A stretch of DNA of 64,000 nt from Nitrospirota bacterium (GTDB lineage Bacteria > Nitrospirota > Thermodesulfovibrionia > Thermodesulfovibrionales > UBA6898): positions 1 through 64,000 of the forward strand of contig QKDO01000113.1 of NCBI GenBank assembly GCA_003252075.1, given 5' to 3'. Every line of letters begins with the position of its first letter. Position 1 is the stretch's first letter. Below the pieces are notes generated by a model that saw only the letters and a program-made list of their open reading frames with translations, was not told the origin of the DNA and ran no database searches. The position numbers were made by a program, and so were the translations under genes. Of this stretch, positions 54,330 through 62,724 are shown one piece after another.

Positions 54330-55112
54330 ATGAAGTTGCTCTTTATCGGCGACATTGTCGGCAAGGTGGGAAGGAACGCGGTCCGGGCGTCCCTTCCCGG
54401 TCTTGTGGACAAGTATAAGCTTGACATGGTAATTGCCAATGGAGAGAATATTGCCGGCGGTTTTGGCCTGACTGTGAATCTGGTAAACGACCTTTATGCC
54501 ATGGGTGTCCATGTCATAACGACCGGCAACCACGTTTGGGATAAGAAGGACTTTGTAAGCTATATCTCAAAGGACAACCGCGTTCTCCGGCCTGCCAACT
54601 TTGCTCCGGGGGTCCCCGGTTATGGAAGCATTATCTACAGGATTCCTGACGGCACCAAGGTCGCGGTCCTGAACCTTTCGGGCAGGGTCTTCATGTCCAA
54701 TATGGACTGTCCGTTTCGTAAGGCCATGTCAGAGATTGAAGCTTTGGCAGATGAGACAAACATCATTATCATAGATTTTCATGCAGAGGCAACCTCCGAA
54801 AAGATTGCTTTCGGTTATTTTGTTGACGGTAAGGCCAGCGCCGTCATCGGCACGCATACACATGTCCAGACAGCTGATGAAAAGATCCTTCAGCACGGGA
54901 CGGCATATATCACCGATGTCGGCATGACCGGTCCTGCCTACTCGGTTATCGGAATTGAAGTGGACCAGATCATACAGAGATTCCTCACGGGAATGCCGGA
55001 CAGGTTTGAAACTGCACAGGGCGACGGGATATTATCTGCAGTTGTGGTAGATATTAATGCTGTGACCGGAAAGGCTACGGCGATACAGCGAATACAGCTC
55101 AGCTATCCGTAG
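54330..55112 (+). CDS. ymdB: YmdB-family (TIGR00282) metallophosphoesterase
   Basis: The 260-aa protein has GDIVGKVGRNAV, IANGENIAGGFGL, TGNHVWDKKDF and GTHTHVQTADE, the di-iron site motifs of the YmdB family, which hydrolyse 2',3'- or 3',5'-cyclic nucleotides in tested members. It is downstream of rny, the common pairing. Its stop lies inside the converging hypC gene (10-base overlap). Confidence 0.93.
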   Translation: MKLLFIGDIVGKVGRNAVRASLPGLVDKYKLDMVIANGENIAGGFGLTVNLVNDLYAMGVHVITTGNHVWDKKDFVSYISKDNRVLRPANFAPGVPGYGSIIYRIPDGTKVAVLNLSGRVFMSNMDCPFRKAMSEIEALADETNIIIIDFHAEATSEKIAFGYFVDGKASAVIGTHTHVQTADEKILQHGTAYITDVGMTGPAYSVIGIEVDQIIQRFLTGMPDRFETAQGDGILSAVVVDINAVTGKATAIQRIQLSYP

Positions 55113-55372
55113 GACTGCCGGCCGTCTGCTTCTGCATTCCCCATTTCTTTTGATACATCTTCGATGATTGCGGTTATTACTTTCAGGGCTTCCTGTGCAG
55201 CTGTTTCATCAACCTTTTGGATGGCAAATCCGGCATGGACGAGCACATACTCGCCAATCTTGACCTCCTCAGGCAGCAGCATGAGGTTTATCTCTCTGCG
55301 GGCACCGTACACGTCTACAATAGCCCTGAATTGATCCTTCTCGATGATCTTCGATGGTATTGCAAGGCACAT
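55103..55372 (-). CDS. hypC: HypC/HybG hydrogenase maturation chaperone
   Basis: HypC carries the Fe(CN)2CO group with HypD and delivers it to the large-subunit precursor. The 89-aa protein has the essential N-terminal Cys (MCLAIP), then VDVYGARREINLML and GEYVLVHAGFAIQKVDE. It is the last gene of the hydrogenase operon, nine bases after the protease gene, and the only hyp gene placed with the structural genes. This may make it specific to this enzyme, like HybG. Confidence 0.96.
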   Translation of the reverse strand: MCLAIPSKIIEKDQFRAIVDVYGARREINLMLLPEEVKIGEYVLVHAGFAIQKVDETAAQEALKVITAIIEDVSKEMGNAEADGRQSYG

Positions 55373-55381
55373 GACGTTAAT

Positions 55382-55939
55382 CTAAACCTTTCCCCAGATG
55401 CTCTGTTTCTGCGAAATCTCATGCTGTTCAAGCTTTTCCACTTTACAGCCTATCCCTCTTAGATCTTCCACGACGACTTCCAGCAGGTGGTCAAGTCCGC
55501 TTTTTACTTCCCGGGAAAGACCGATTCCCAGGACAATATTTTTGGGCTCGATGCCAAAAAGAACAAGTCGTTTCGGCAGCTCATCAGTCAACGTAGCGGC
55601 GGCAAGAAGGTCAGAGATGCCAAGCTGATGAGGAGAGATTCTCGTTCTGAACTGCGCCGGAACGTCCTCTCCCTCCACTTTGAGTACCGTGCCCGGCTGA
55701 TTGCCGCTTTTGATCGCATCGACAATGATGAGGTAATCCCTGCCCGAAATATAGGAGAGGAGTTCGATTCCCGAAGTACCGCCGTCGAGCAGTTCAACGT
55801 TATCCGGGAACAGATATCTCCTCTGCAGTTCCTCTACCGCCCTAATGCCGATACCTTCATCTGTCATCAGGATGCTGCCGACGCCCATAACGAGGACATT
55901 GGGCAGCTCTCCTGCTGACGACAATGGTGACATGCTCAT
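55382..55939 (-). CDS. hybD: HybD-type hydrogenase maturation endopeptidase
   Basis: This protease clips the C-terminal tail of the large subunit after nickel insertion. The 185-aa sequence has VMGVGSILMTDEGIG with the nickel-sensing Glu, LDGGTSGIELL, VDAIKSGNQPG with a conserved Asp and SPHQLGISDLL with the His ligand. Its start overlaps the hybC stop by one base (TAATG). The likely substrate is HybC, whose C-terminus retains a 15-residue tail after the DPCxxCxxH motif. Confidence 0.96.
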   Translation of the reverse strand: MSMSPLSSAGELPNVLVMGVGSILMTDEGIGIRAVEELQRRYLFPDNVELLDGGTSGIELLSYISGRDYLIIVDAIKSGNQPGTVLKVEGEDVPAQFRTRISPHQLGISDLLAAATLTDELPKRLVLFGIEPKNIVLGIGLSREVKSGLDHLLEVVVEDLRGIGCKVEKLEQHEISQKQSIWGKV

Positions 55940-57639
55940 TATACTGCTTTTACCTTTACGATCTCGTTCTGGTTTCTGTCAAACACATGTATCGCACATG
56001 CAAGACAGGGATCAAAGGAATGCACCGTACGCAGGATCTCAAGAGGTCTTTCCGGGTCCTGCACCGGGTTGCCGACCAACGAAGCCTCATAGGGACCGGG
56101 AGCATCCTGACTGTTCCTGGGGCCCGCATTCCATGTCGAAGGCACAACTGCCTGATAATTCTTGATCTTGCCGTTCTCTATTACAATCCAGTGTGACAAA
56201 ATGCCTCGCGGCGCCTCATGGAACCCGTATCCCTTTTGTACGCCAGACGGAAAGGTCGGAGGGCTGAAGGTTGTCACATCACCCTTTGCGATATTTTCTA
56301 CAAGAGCGTTCCACTGGGATTTCAGTGTGTCATAGAGAACCGCGCACCGGATCGAGCGCGCCCCAATCCGGCCGATCGTTGAATGGAGCGCGTCAATGCC
56401 CACCTTGGCACCTGCAAGTGAGCTGATGGTATCAAGCATCGTTGCAGCATATTTCTTCGTTGGCGCATGTCCTGCGGCGAACATGCAGAGCACGTTTGCA
56501 AGCGGACCCACCTGCGCAGGTCTGCCCTTGAATGTCGGAGACTTTACCCAAGAATATTTCTTGTTGTCCTGGAAATCGGTATAATTCGGGACGGTTTCTT
56601 CGTCCCAGGGATGCTTATCCCAGTCGCCGTCATACCAGGAATGTTTAATGCTCTCTTTCACATTCTCACCGAAGAACGGGTCAGTGTAGCTCTTGATCGG
56701 CTGGAACTTCGTGACATCACCATCCGGGATATACCCGCCGGGCAGCGCAAAGGTCGTTCCCTTGGTGTCCATCGGCATGTCCGGAGCAGAGAGGTAGTTC
56801 GTCACGCCTTTGCCAACCTGCGTCCAGTCGGCGTAGAATGCTGCAACAGCTGCTGTGTCAACAAGGAGGACGTTCTCTACAAAATCGCCGACCTTATCGA
56901 TGAGGGTCTTGATGTAATAGAGCCGCTCCATGTTCAGGGTCGACTGACTGTCAAGGTTGATAGGATTGGCGACACCGCCTACCGCCAGATTCTGAATATG
57001 CGGCGTCTTTGAACCGAGGATGGCCACTACCTTATTGATCTCCCGCTGATACTCAAGCGCCTGCAGGTAGTGATGCGCTGCGAGCATATTTACCTCGGGG
57101 GAAAGCTTCATGGCAGGATGGCCCCAATAGCCGCTGCCATAAATCCCCAGCTGCCCTGAACCTACAAACGTCTTGAGCCTCTCCTGGGAAGCTTTAACTG
57201 CATCATAACTATTGCCTGGCCACGGAGAAAGCTTCTGCCCGAGGTTTGCCGTCGCCCGTGCGTCTGCCTTGAGAGCCGAAACGATATCCACCCAGTCAAG
57301 AGCTCCGAGATGATAGAAATGAACGATATGATCATGTGTAGCATGAGCCCCCATCATCAGGTTCCTGATATACTGTGCATTGAGCGGAATTTCAAGCTGA
57401 AGAGCATTTTCTACCGAACGCACTGAAGCCAGTGCGTGAACAGTCGTTCAAACTCCGCAGAAGCGTTGGGTAAAAATCCATGCATCCCGCGGGTCACGTC
57501 CCCTGAGGATTGTTTCGATACCCCGCCACATCTGACCGGACGACCACGCCTTCGTGACCTTGCCCCCGTCGATCTCGCAGTCAATTCTGAGGTGCCCCTC
57601 GATCCTCGTGATGGGGTCGATCGTAATTCTCTTAGACAT
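55939..57639 (-). CDS. hybC: [NiFe(Se)] hydrogenase large subunit with in-frame UGA (putative selenocysteine 64)
   Basis: The catalytic subunit of a Hyb-type uptake hydrogenase is split in the ORF track into 57448-57639 and 55939-57423. Joined through the TGA at 57448-57450, they give a continuous 566-aa protein in one frame. The first part ends RFCGV, and the second resumes [10 protein letters not shown], so the TGA occupies the second cysteine position of the L1 motif RxCGxC. The L2 motif near residues 543-551 is DPCLACAIH, with both cysteines intact, followed by a 15-residue tail for HybD to remove. RIEGH near residue 13 is normal. No other stop or frameshift is present. A SECIS-like stem-loop follows the UGA. 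A strong AGAGGAGGAAGAT precedes the ATG. If it is not recoded, the gene is dead. Confidence 0.88.
57413..57444 (-). promoter_or_regulatory. SECIS-like stem-loop directly after the in-frame UGA
   Basis: Counting the base after UGA as +1, ACGCACUG (+11 to +18) pairs perfectly with CAGUGCGU (+23 to +30) around the tetraloop GCUU. ACUG (+4 to +7) pairs with CGGU (+32 to +35) below an internal loop. Bacterial SECIS elements lie just 3' of UGA, with a small apical loop roughly 16-37 nt away that has G among its first two bases. All three points hold. The bulged U that SelB recognises in E. coli fdhF has no obvious counterpart in the upper stem. Confidence 0.6.
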
Positions 57640-57695
57640 ATCTTCCTCCTCTAGATATATATTCTTCTTTTACAGTCGTCATTCTTTTCATGGTC

Positions 57696-58826
57696 TCAGT
57701 GCTCCGTCTCCGGGAACAGGTTGAGGTACTTCGCCGAGACCTTGAACCCGAAAAAGGCAAACGCAATGAACGCCGCTGTCAAGATCAGCTCCATAAGCGA
57801 CGGGAAATAATCCACGCCGAATCTGCTGGCGTATTCTGCCAGTCCGAAGATACCGACATTCATCCGGTTAATCAGGACACCGACAATCACCAGAAGATTG
57901 ACGCTGAAGATGCTGTTGATCCCGGTCCGGTACTTCGGCATCGCCAACAACACCAGCGGCAGCATGACACCGATGACCATCTCTAGGAGATACATATTCG
58001 ACGTAAAGCTTCCAGCAAACGCGGCTCCGATTCCCGGGCCAGCTACCAGATCCCATACTTTCAGAATAAAATAGAATCCGGCAACAATCAGGGATCCCCG
58101 TGCAAGGCCTCGCAGGATATCGACCGGTAACGGGTGATTGAACAGACGGGAACTCAGGATAGTCTCGAAGCTAACCATGGAAAGCCCCATGAAAACAGCA
58201 GAAACGAGAAACAGATACGGAAGCTTGCTGCTGTACCAGAGCGGCGAAAGCTTTGATGGAATGATCAGATAAACCGCGCCGAGCGAGGACTGGTGAAGCG
58301 TCGACAGAAGCACGCCGAACAGTACAATCGGCACCATGATCGCATTCATGAACCGGTATGCACCCATCATCCTCAGACGCTCGAAGAGCATCGGGCTGGA
58401 TTCGGCCCCAAGAGTCGTCGTGTACAGCACCACGTGAATGGCAACAATGAACATGATCGAATTAACCTGCCACATGACGACCGGATGCCAGATTCGAAAT
58501 GACTGACCCAAGTCAAAGAATATGGCGGTAGCAGCAAGAACATACCCAAAGAAGGCATTCAGAATTGCCGGCCGCACGATCGGTTTGTATTTCTTCCAGT
58601 TGAGAATATAGACAGCGCCCGCGATGACGAACCCCCCTGCTGCCATCGCAACACCGCCCAGGACGTCCATGCCGATCCAGAATCCCCACGGCCACAGGTT
58701 GTTCAGGTTGGTCGCCGCGCCGAGCCCCCTGAATAACCGATACACGGCAACGAAGGCACCGGCCGCCATAACCACAATCAGACCGATCGTGGTGGGGGTC
58801 ATCATCTTGATGTCATGCTGTTTCAT
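57696..58826 (-). CDS. hybB: HybB/NrfD-family integral membrane quinone-reducing subunit
   Basis: The 376-aa polytopic protein has about ten hydrophobic helices and the NrfD/PsrC/HybB pattern. It would take electrons from the HybA Fe-S protein and reduce quinone. It has no haem-binding pair typical of cytochrome b-type HyaC. It lies between hybA and hybC, as in E. coli hyb. It begins five bases after hybA. Confidence 0.93.
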   Translation of the reverse strand: MKQHDIKMMTPTTIGLIVVMAAGAFVAVYRLFRGLGAATNLNNLWPWGFWIGMDVLGGVAMAAGGFVIAGAVYILNWKKYKPIVRPAILNAFFGYVLAATAIFFDLGQSFRIWHPVVMWQVNSIMFIVAIHVVLYTTTLGAESSPMLFERLRMMGAYRFMNAIMVPIVLFGVLLSTLHQSSLGAVYLIIPSKLSPLWYSSKLPYLFLVSAVFMGLSMVSFETILSSRLFNHPLPVDILRGLARGSLIVAGFYFILKVWDLVAGPGIGAAFAGSFTSNMYLLEMVIGVMLPLVLLAMPKYRTGINSIFSVNLLVIVGVLINRMNVGIFGLAEYASRFGVDYFPSLMELILTAAFIAFAFFGFKVSAKYLNLFPETEH

Positions 58827-58830
58827 GGTC

Positions 58831-59832
58831 CTATTCCTCCTTATCCTTGTTTCTTCCCCGGGTAACTGCCCAGGTGGCCGCTCCGCCGATCAGCACGGTC
58901 GCAATGACCGCCGGTATCTTTGATATATAGGCCCAAGTAAGATCAGGGAGAACCTGTTCACTGATGTTTTTATCAAACCCAAGCATTTCAAATGGCACGC
59001 CGGCAAGGAGCAGGTACTGGGTTCCTCCCGCCTCTTTCATGCCATAAAGGTGATTGATGTATTTTGAGACAAGGCGCCTGCTTTTTTCCTTCGAGCCCAC
59101 GGTCTGAACAGGGAAGGAGTATTCTTCACCCGGTTTGAGAGTTAACCTCTTTGCCGCCTCCTTGCGGAGATCAGTAACCTTGCCGAATATGGACGCGCCG
59201 GTAGGGCAATACTCACAACACGCAGAATACTTGCCTTCGTCATAGCGATGCCTGCAGAGCTGGCACTTCCTGACCCGCGGACTGGCGCTTTCGTATTCGT
59301 AGCGAGGGATCCTGAATGGACATGCCAGCATGCAATATCTGCAGCCGATACAGCGGTCTTCGACGTAGTATACAACGCCATTTTTCGGGTCTTTCCTGAG
59401 CGCACTGACAGGACAGACCGATACGCAGGCCGGCGATATGCAGTGCATGCAATGCTGCTTGACCAGAGAGAAGCCGTTCTCCGTCTCGTCCTTGTGCTCT
59501 CCGGTTCCGTTCTTGCAAACCTTAATGATGTTGACGGTCTTACTCGACAGGTCCCGCGCATCATCCCAGATATTGTCAGGAGATGAAAAATCATAGGGCA
59601 GTCCCTTGCGGTCAGGCAGATAGAGCGCACCGCCGGGAACGCTGTTCTGGATCTTGCAGTTGACCATGCACGACTTGCAGCCGATGCAGAGTGTCGCATC
59701 GTACAGAATCCCTACTGCCTCAGGAGGGAGTTCGCGCGGCATTGATGCGCCGGCAGACACGGCCTGCGAGGCCAATATGGCACCACCGCCCACAGCAGCC
59801 GCTTTAAGAAAGTCTCGCCTGTTCATGCTCAT
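58831..59832 (-). CDS. hybA: HybA-type periplasmic ferredoxin subunit with Tat signal
   Basis: The 333-aa protein carries a Tat signal (NRRDFLKAAAVGGG, residues ~4-17) and four cysteine groups for [4Fe-4S] clusters (CIGCKSCMVNC, CMHCISPACVSVC, CIGCRYCMLACP, CQLC...CCEYC). It also has a C-terminal membrane anchor (~305-325). It passes electrons from HybO to HybB. It starts two bases after the hybO stop. Confidence 0.95.
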   Translation of the reverse strand: MSMNRRDFLKAAAVGGGAILASQAVSAGASMPRELPPEAVGILYDATLCIGCKSCMVNCKIQNSVPGGALYLPDRKGLPYDFSSPDNIWDDARDLSSKTVNIIKVCKNGTGEHKDETENGFSLVKQHCMHCISPACVSVCPVSALRKDPKNGVVYYVEDRCIGCRYCMLACPFRIPRYEYESASPRVRKCQLCRHRYDEGKYSACCEYCPTGASIFGKVTDLRKEAAKRLTLKPGEEYSFPVQTVGSKEKSRRLVSKYINHLYGMKEAGGTQYLLLAGVPFEMLGFDKNISEQVLPDLTWAYISKIPAVIATVLIGGAATWAVTRGRNKDKEE

Positions 59833-59834
59833 GG

Positions 59835-60971
59835 CTATTCCTCCTTGTTGCCGGAATCTCCATCCTTTTTGCCAAGACCGGAGACCAGTGCGGCGGCGGC
59901 AGCGCCTATTGCAGCTCCGGAAACGCCTGCGGCGAGGGCCTTTGTACCGGAAGATACACCTTCTTTATGAGGGAAGACCTCGGTAAAAAGTGAAGGAGGA
60001 GTGATATACTTAGGACGTGCCGGCGAATGAAGAGGCAGAGTAAATCCGACTCCTTTTTCTGAACACCCGAAACACGGATGACCAGTCCCTACCGGCCATG
60101 CACCTGAACCGACATCATTGAAGAGCTGTATCGGACAGTTGTTAAAGGTCTCCGGCCCCTTGCATCCAAGCTTATACAGACAATAGCCTTTTCTGTGCCC
60201 ATCGTCGCCGAACTGGATTGCAAACCTTCCCGCATCAAAGTGAGGACGGCGCTCGCAGTTCTCATGGATAATCCTGCCATAAGCAAACTTCGGTCGCGCT
60301 TGATCATCGAGTTCGGGCAGTTTTTTGAACGTCAGGAAATAGAGCACCGTTGAAAGAAAGTTATAGGGATTTGGCGGGCAGCCGGGAATATTTACAACAG
60401 GGGTCTTGATACCTTTGCTCTTCAGAACCTCGTGGGCAGGTGATGCACCCGTAGGGTTAGGATCAGCTGAAGGGATACCACCCCATGATGCGCAGGACCC
60501 AATGGCGATTACGGCGGCTGCATCCTGTGCCATCTCACCGAGAAGGGAAAGGGCCGTCTTGCCGGCGATCTTGCAGTAGATCCCGTTATCCTTTACTGGT
60601 ATTGACCCGTCAACAACGAGGATGTACTTTCCCTTGTATTCCTTCATTGATTTTTCTCGCCACTGCTCAGCCTGTTTGCCGGCGCCGACCAGAAGAGTCT
60701 CGTGATATTCGAGCGAGATCAGTTCCAGAATAAGTTTATCAAGCGTGGGATGATTCGTTCTCAGCAGCGTTTCCGTACACCCCGTGCATTCCTGGGCTGA
60801 TAGCCACAGGACAGGAGGCCGCTTCTGTGTCGTAACTGCCTCTGCGATCTTGGCCCCCGTGCCGAGCGGAAGTCCCATTCCTACTGCCATGGTACTGCAG
60901 AACTTCAGAAAATCCCTGCGGGAGAATCCACATATCGTCTCCTCTTCCATGCTGTGCTCAACTTTCTTCAT
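59835..60971 (-). CDS. hybO: [NiFe] hydrogenase small subunit with Tat signal
   Basis: HybO carries the three Fe-S clusters of the heterodimer and the export signal that drags HybC through the Tat pore. The 378-aa precursor has SRRDFLKF (~17-24) in its Tat signal. The proximal cluster cysteines lie in ECTGCTETLL, GSCASWGG and GCPPNP; the distal/medial ones lie in CERRPHFD, CLYKLGCKGP and CFGCSEKG. A C-terminal hydrophobic anchor (~345-370) is present. It is the first gene of the operon. Confidence 0.96.
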   Translation of the reverse strand: MKKVEHSMEEETICGFSRRDFLKFCSTMAVGMGLPLGTGAKIAEAVTTQKRPPVLWLSAQECTGCTETLLRTNHPTLDKLILELISLEYHETLLVGAGKQAEQWREKSMKEYKGKYILVVDGSIPVKDNGIYCKIAGKTALSLLGEMAQDAAAVIAIGSCASWGGIPSADPNPTGASPAHEVLKSKGIKTPVVNIPGCPPNPYNFLSTVLYFLTFKKLPELDDQARPKFAYGRIIHENCERRPHFDAGRFAIQFGDDGHRKGYCLYKLGCKGPETFNNCPIQLFNDVGSGAWPVGTGHPCFGCSEKGVGFTLPLHSPARPKYITPPSLFTEVFPHKEGVSSGTKALAAGVSGAAIGAAAAALVSGLGKKDGDSGNKEE

Positions 60972-61058
60972 AGCCCTCTCCCTTCTTCTCTTCAGGCTTA
61001 TGCAAACCTGTAGTATTGGACAGTTGTCTTTAGTATATTATCTCTCTCCTCAATTTAA

Positions 61059-61107
61059 TGATAATGCTGATAAACAGAATTTATAAATTGATAAGCACAA
61101 TTGATAA
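61059..61107. repeat. Four TGATAA repeats upstream of the hydrogenase operon
   Basis: TGATAA starts at 61059, 61068, 61089 and 61102. The last two lie in the longer direct repeat AATTGATAAG. They lie about 90-140 bases before hybO, in the position of a regulator-binding array. The regulator is unknown, and the AT-richness of the region increases the chance of coincidence. Confidence 0.35.
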
Positions 61108-61296
61108 GATTATAATAACCTTATAAGTAGCAAATTTGTATTTTTTTTTACATAATGTTGCAGGGTTTCTTTCTTGCTTAATTACGTCTCGGCGAACGTG
61201 ATAGATCATAAAATTAATAACATCTTTAACAATGTAATATATCGACAAAGCGGGGTAAGGTATGTAATAAATTATCTGTACGCGCCCAATAATATA

Positions 61297-61308
61297 CTCT
61301 CATGAGAG
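61297..61308. promoter_or_regulatory. 12-bp palindrome CTCTCATGAGAG before osmC
   Basis: The perfect palindrome overlaps the end of a TATACT that could be the -10 box for osmC, 25 bases before its ATG. That is a plausible repressor site. Confidence 0.35.
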
Positions 61309-61332
61309 AGCTTAAGAATAAGGAGGAGTACT

Positions 61333-61752
61333 ATGGTAAAGGCGAATGTCAAATATACAGGAGGGATGCAGTTTGTGGCATCATCTGACTCAGGACACGC
61401 GGTGGTTATGGATGCCGGGCCGGAGGTCGGCGGCAGTAATACCGGATCCCGTCCTATGGAACTGCTCCTCATGGGTATAGGTGGCTGCTCCGGTATGGAC
61501 ATTATCTCGATCCTCAAGAAAAAGAAACAGAACGTAACCGGTCTTGAAGCAAACGTAACCGGCACCATGTCTGATGACTATCCCCAAAAGTATACCGAGA
61601 TTACCATTGAATATATCGTTCGCGGCAGGGGAGTCACGGAGGAGGCGGTGAAACGGGCGGTGCAATTGTCAATGGATAAATACTGCTCCGTAAAGGCTAC
61701 GCTCGAAGGCGCTGCACAGATTCGATTTTCATACCGGATTGTCGAAGACTAA
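61333..61752 (+). CDS. OsmC/Ohr-family protein
   Basis: The 139-aa protein has the OsmC fold, with RPMELLLMGIGGCSGMDIISILKKKK containing one redox cysteine (~residue 55). The second cysteine is in KYCSVKATLE (~118), matching the pair used for peroxide reduction in OsmC-like enzymes. Many anaerobes have members of unclear function. AAGGAGGAG lies before the ATG. Confidence 0.92.
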   Translation: MVKANVKYTGGMQFVASSDSGHAVVMDAGPEVGGSNTGSRPMELLLMGIGGCSGMDIISILKKKKQNVTGLEANVTGTMSDDYPQKYTEITIEYIVRGRGVTEEAVKRAVQLSMDKYCSVKATLEGAAQIRFSYRIVED

Positions 61753-61800
61753 TCTCTAGCACTTGCTGTATGCAGAGGCCATCATTCGCTACCATGATTA

Positions 61801-61840
61801 CAGAGAAGAGACGCGGTCTTAGAGCCGCGTCTCTTCTCTG
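61801..61840. terminator. Perfect 16-bp hairpin after osmC
   Basis: CAGAGAAGAGACGCGG and its exact complement enclose an 8-base loop. Pyrimidine-rich but not pure T sequence follows on the plus strand. It most likely ends osmC transcription. Confidence 0.75.
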
Positions 61841-61850
61841 CATATGACAG

Positions 61851-62025
61851 TTAATTCTTCTTTGCGTACCCCGCTATCGTCAATGCTCCCTCTATTTGAC
61901 CAAGTGTGGGAGGATCATTAATCGTTGATGGTATGGCATATGCTTCTCCATCCGCTATCGCTGCCCCGCAGGATCTTTCCGGAGCGTGTTTTCGGAAGCG
62001 TCTTGACGACACAGGTCTCTTTAAA
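61851..62025 (-). pseudogene. Remnant of an acetyl/propionyl-CoA synthetase C-terminus
   Basis: On the minus strand one frame reads CVVKTLPKTRSGKILRG, the C-terminal catalytic-lysine motif of AMP-forming acetyl-CoA/propionyl-CoA synthetases. A second frame continues ADGEAYAIPSTINDPPTLGQIEGAL to a TAA at 61851, which matches the very end of PrpE-like enzymes. A deletion with frameshift separates the two. The other ~550 residues are missing, and the sequence before it has stops in all frames. Confidence 0.75.
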
Positions 62026-62098
62026 TGTCTATTTCATTTTTTCCCAGCTCTGCCATGCTTTGCAGGAATATATCATGAGCAGGCGAGATGAAGGAAAT

Positions 62099-62572
62099 CT
62101 ATCTGCGGTTCCTGAAAAATCTCTGAAGAAGCGCAGCGCACTCCTCTTCGAGGACCCCTGAAACCACCTCTACCTGGTGGTTGAGTCGGCTGTCTGAGAG
62201 GATCCGATAGAGACTTACGGCTCCTCCGGCCTTTGTATCATTACATCCATATACGACGCGGGAAATGCGGGCATGAATGATTGCACCAGAACACATAATG
62301 CAGGGCTCCTTCGTTACATAGAGCGTTCCACCACTCAGCCGCCACGAATCAGAGGCTGACGCAGCCGTACGAAGGGCGAGAATCTCGGCATGGGCAGATG
62401 GATCTTTTGTCGCTTCACGGAGATTGTGCGCCTTACTTAGGATCACACCATCCCTTACCATTACCGCACCGACAGGGACTTCACCTTCCTGAAACGCACA
62501 GACGGCCTCTTGCAGGGCAATGTTCATAAAAACTGCGTCCGTCAATCCCGTACTGATGACCTCACACAGCAT
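62099..62572 (-). CDS. tadA: tRNA-specific adenosine deaminase
   Basis: TadA converts A34 to inosine in tRNA-Arg(ACG). The 157-aa protein has HAEI with the catalytic Glu (~residue 70), TLYVTKEPCIMCSGAI with the zinc cysteines (~100-103), and EVPVGAVMV. Its natural substrate, tRNA-Arg with an ACG anticodon, is encoded immediately upstream. The start may be 62572 or the internal ATG at 62527; neither has a good ribosome site. Confidence 0.94.
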   Translation of the reverse strand: MLCEVISTGLTDAVFMNIALQEAVCAFQEGEVPVGAVMVRDGVILSKAHNLREATKDPSAHAEILALRTAASASDSWRLSGGTLYVTKEPCIMCSGAIIHARISRVVYGCNDTKAGGAVSLYRILSDSRLNHQVEVVSGVLEEECAALLQRFFRNRR

Positions 62573-62573
62573 T

Positions 62574-62605
62574 ATAAAAAGGGTAGGAGCGTATTGCTCC
62601 CACCC
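62574..62605 (-). terminator. Intrinsic terminator after tRNA-Arg
   Basis: GGGTGGGAGC pairs with GCTCCTACCC (one G-T pair) around AATAC and is followed by TTTTT on the minus strand. Confidence 0.88.
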
Positions 62606-62628
62606 CTCTCATGTGATCGCTTTGCAAG

Positions 62629-62705
62629 TGGCGCGCCCTGAGGGATTCGAACCCCCGGCCTGCAGATTCGTAGTCTGACGCTCTATCCAGCTGAGCTAAG
62701 GGCGC
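62629..62705 (-). tRNA. tRNA-Arg (anticodon ACG)
   Basis: The cloverleaf has acceptor GCGCCCT/AGGGCGC, D-arm GCTCAGCTGGATAGAGC, anticodon loop CTACGAA with ACG, T-arm loop TTCGAAT and an encoded CCA. It needs TadA to read CGC and CGA codons. Confidence 0.95.
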
Positions 62706-62724
62706 AAATACCAGCAAAAAACTG

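Larger units (their letters stand above)
60972..61332. promoter_or_regulatory. Divergent AT-rich control region between hybO and osmC
   Basis: The 361 bases are strongly AT-rich and carry promoters for both directions, though no clear -35/-10 pair or sigma-54 box (TGGCAC-N5-TTGC) was found. TGATAA occurs four times between 61059 and 61107. CTCTCATGAGAG forms a 12-base palindrome at 61297-61308, near the osmC start. Confidence 0.5.

Noticed and set aside
55939-57423. Listed ORF as a separate hydrogenase gene starting at GTG 57423
   Set aside because: It lacks the N-terminal L1 region and has no ribosome site. The missing part is in the same frame directly upstream, separated only by the TGA.
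60972-61332. Sigma-54 promoter for the hydrogenase operon
   Set aside because: rpoN is in the window and hydrogenase operons are often sigma-54 dependent, but no TGGCAC-N5-TTGC element was found on the minus strand.
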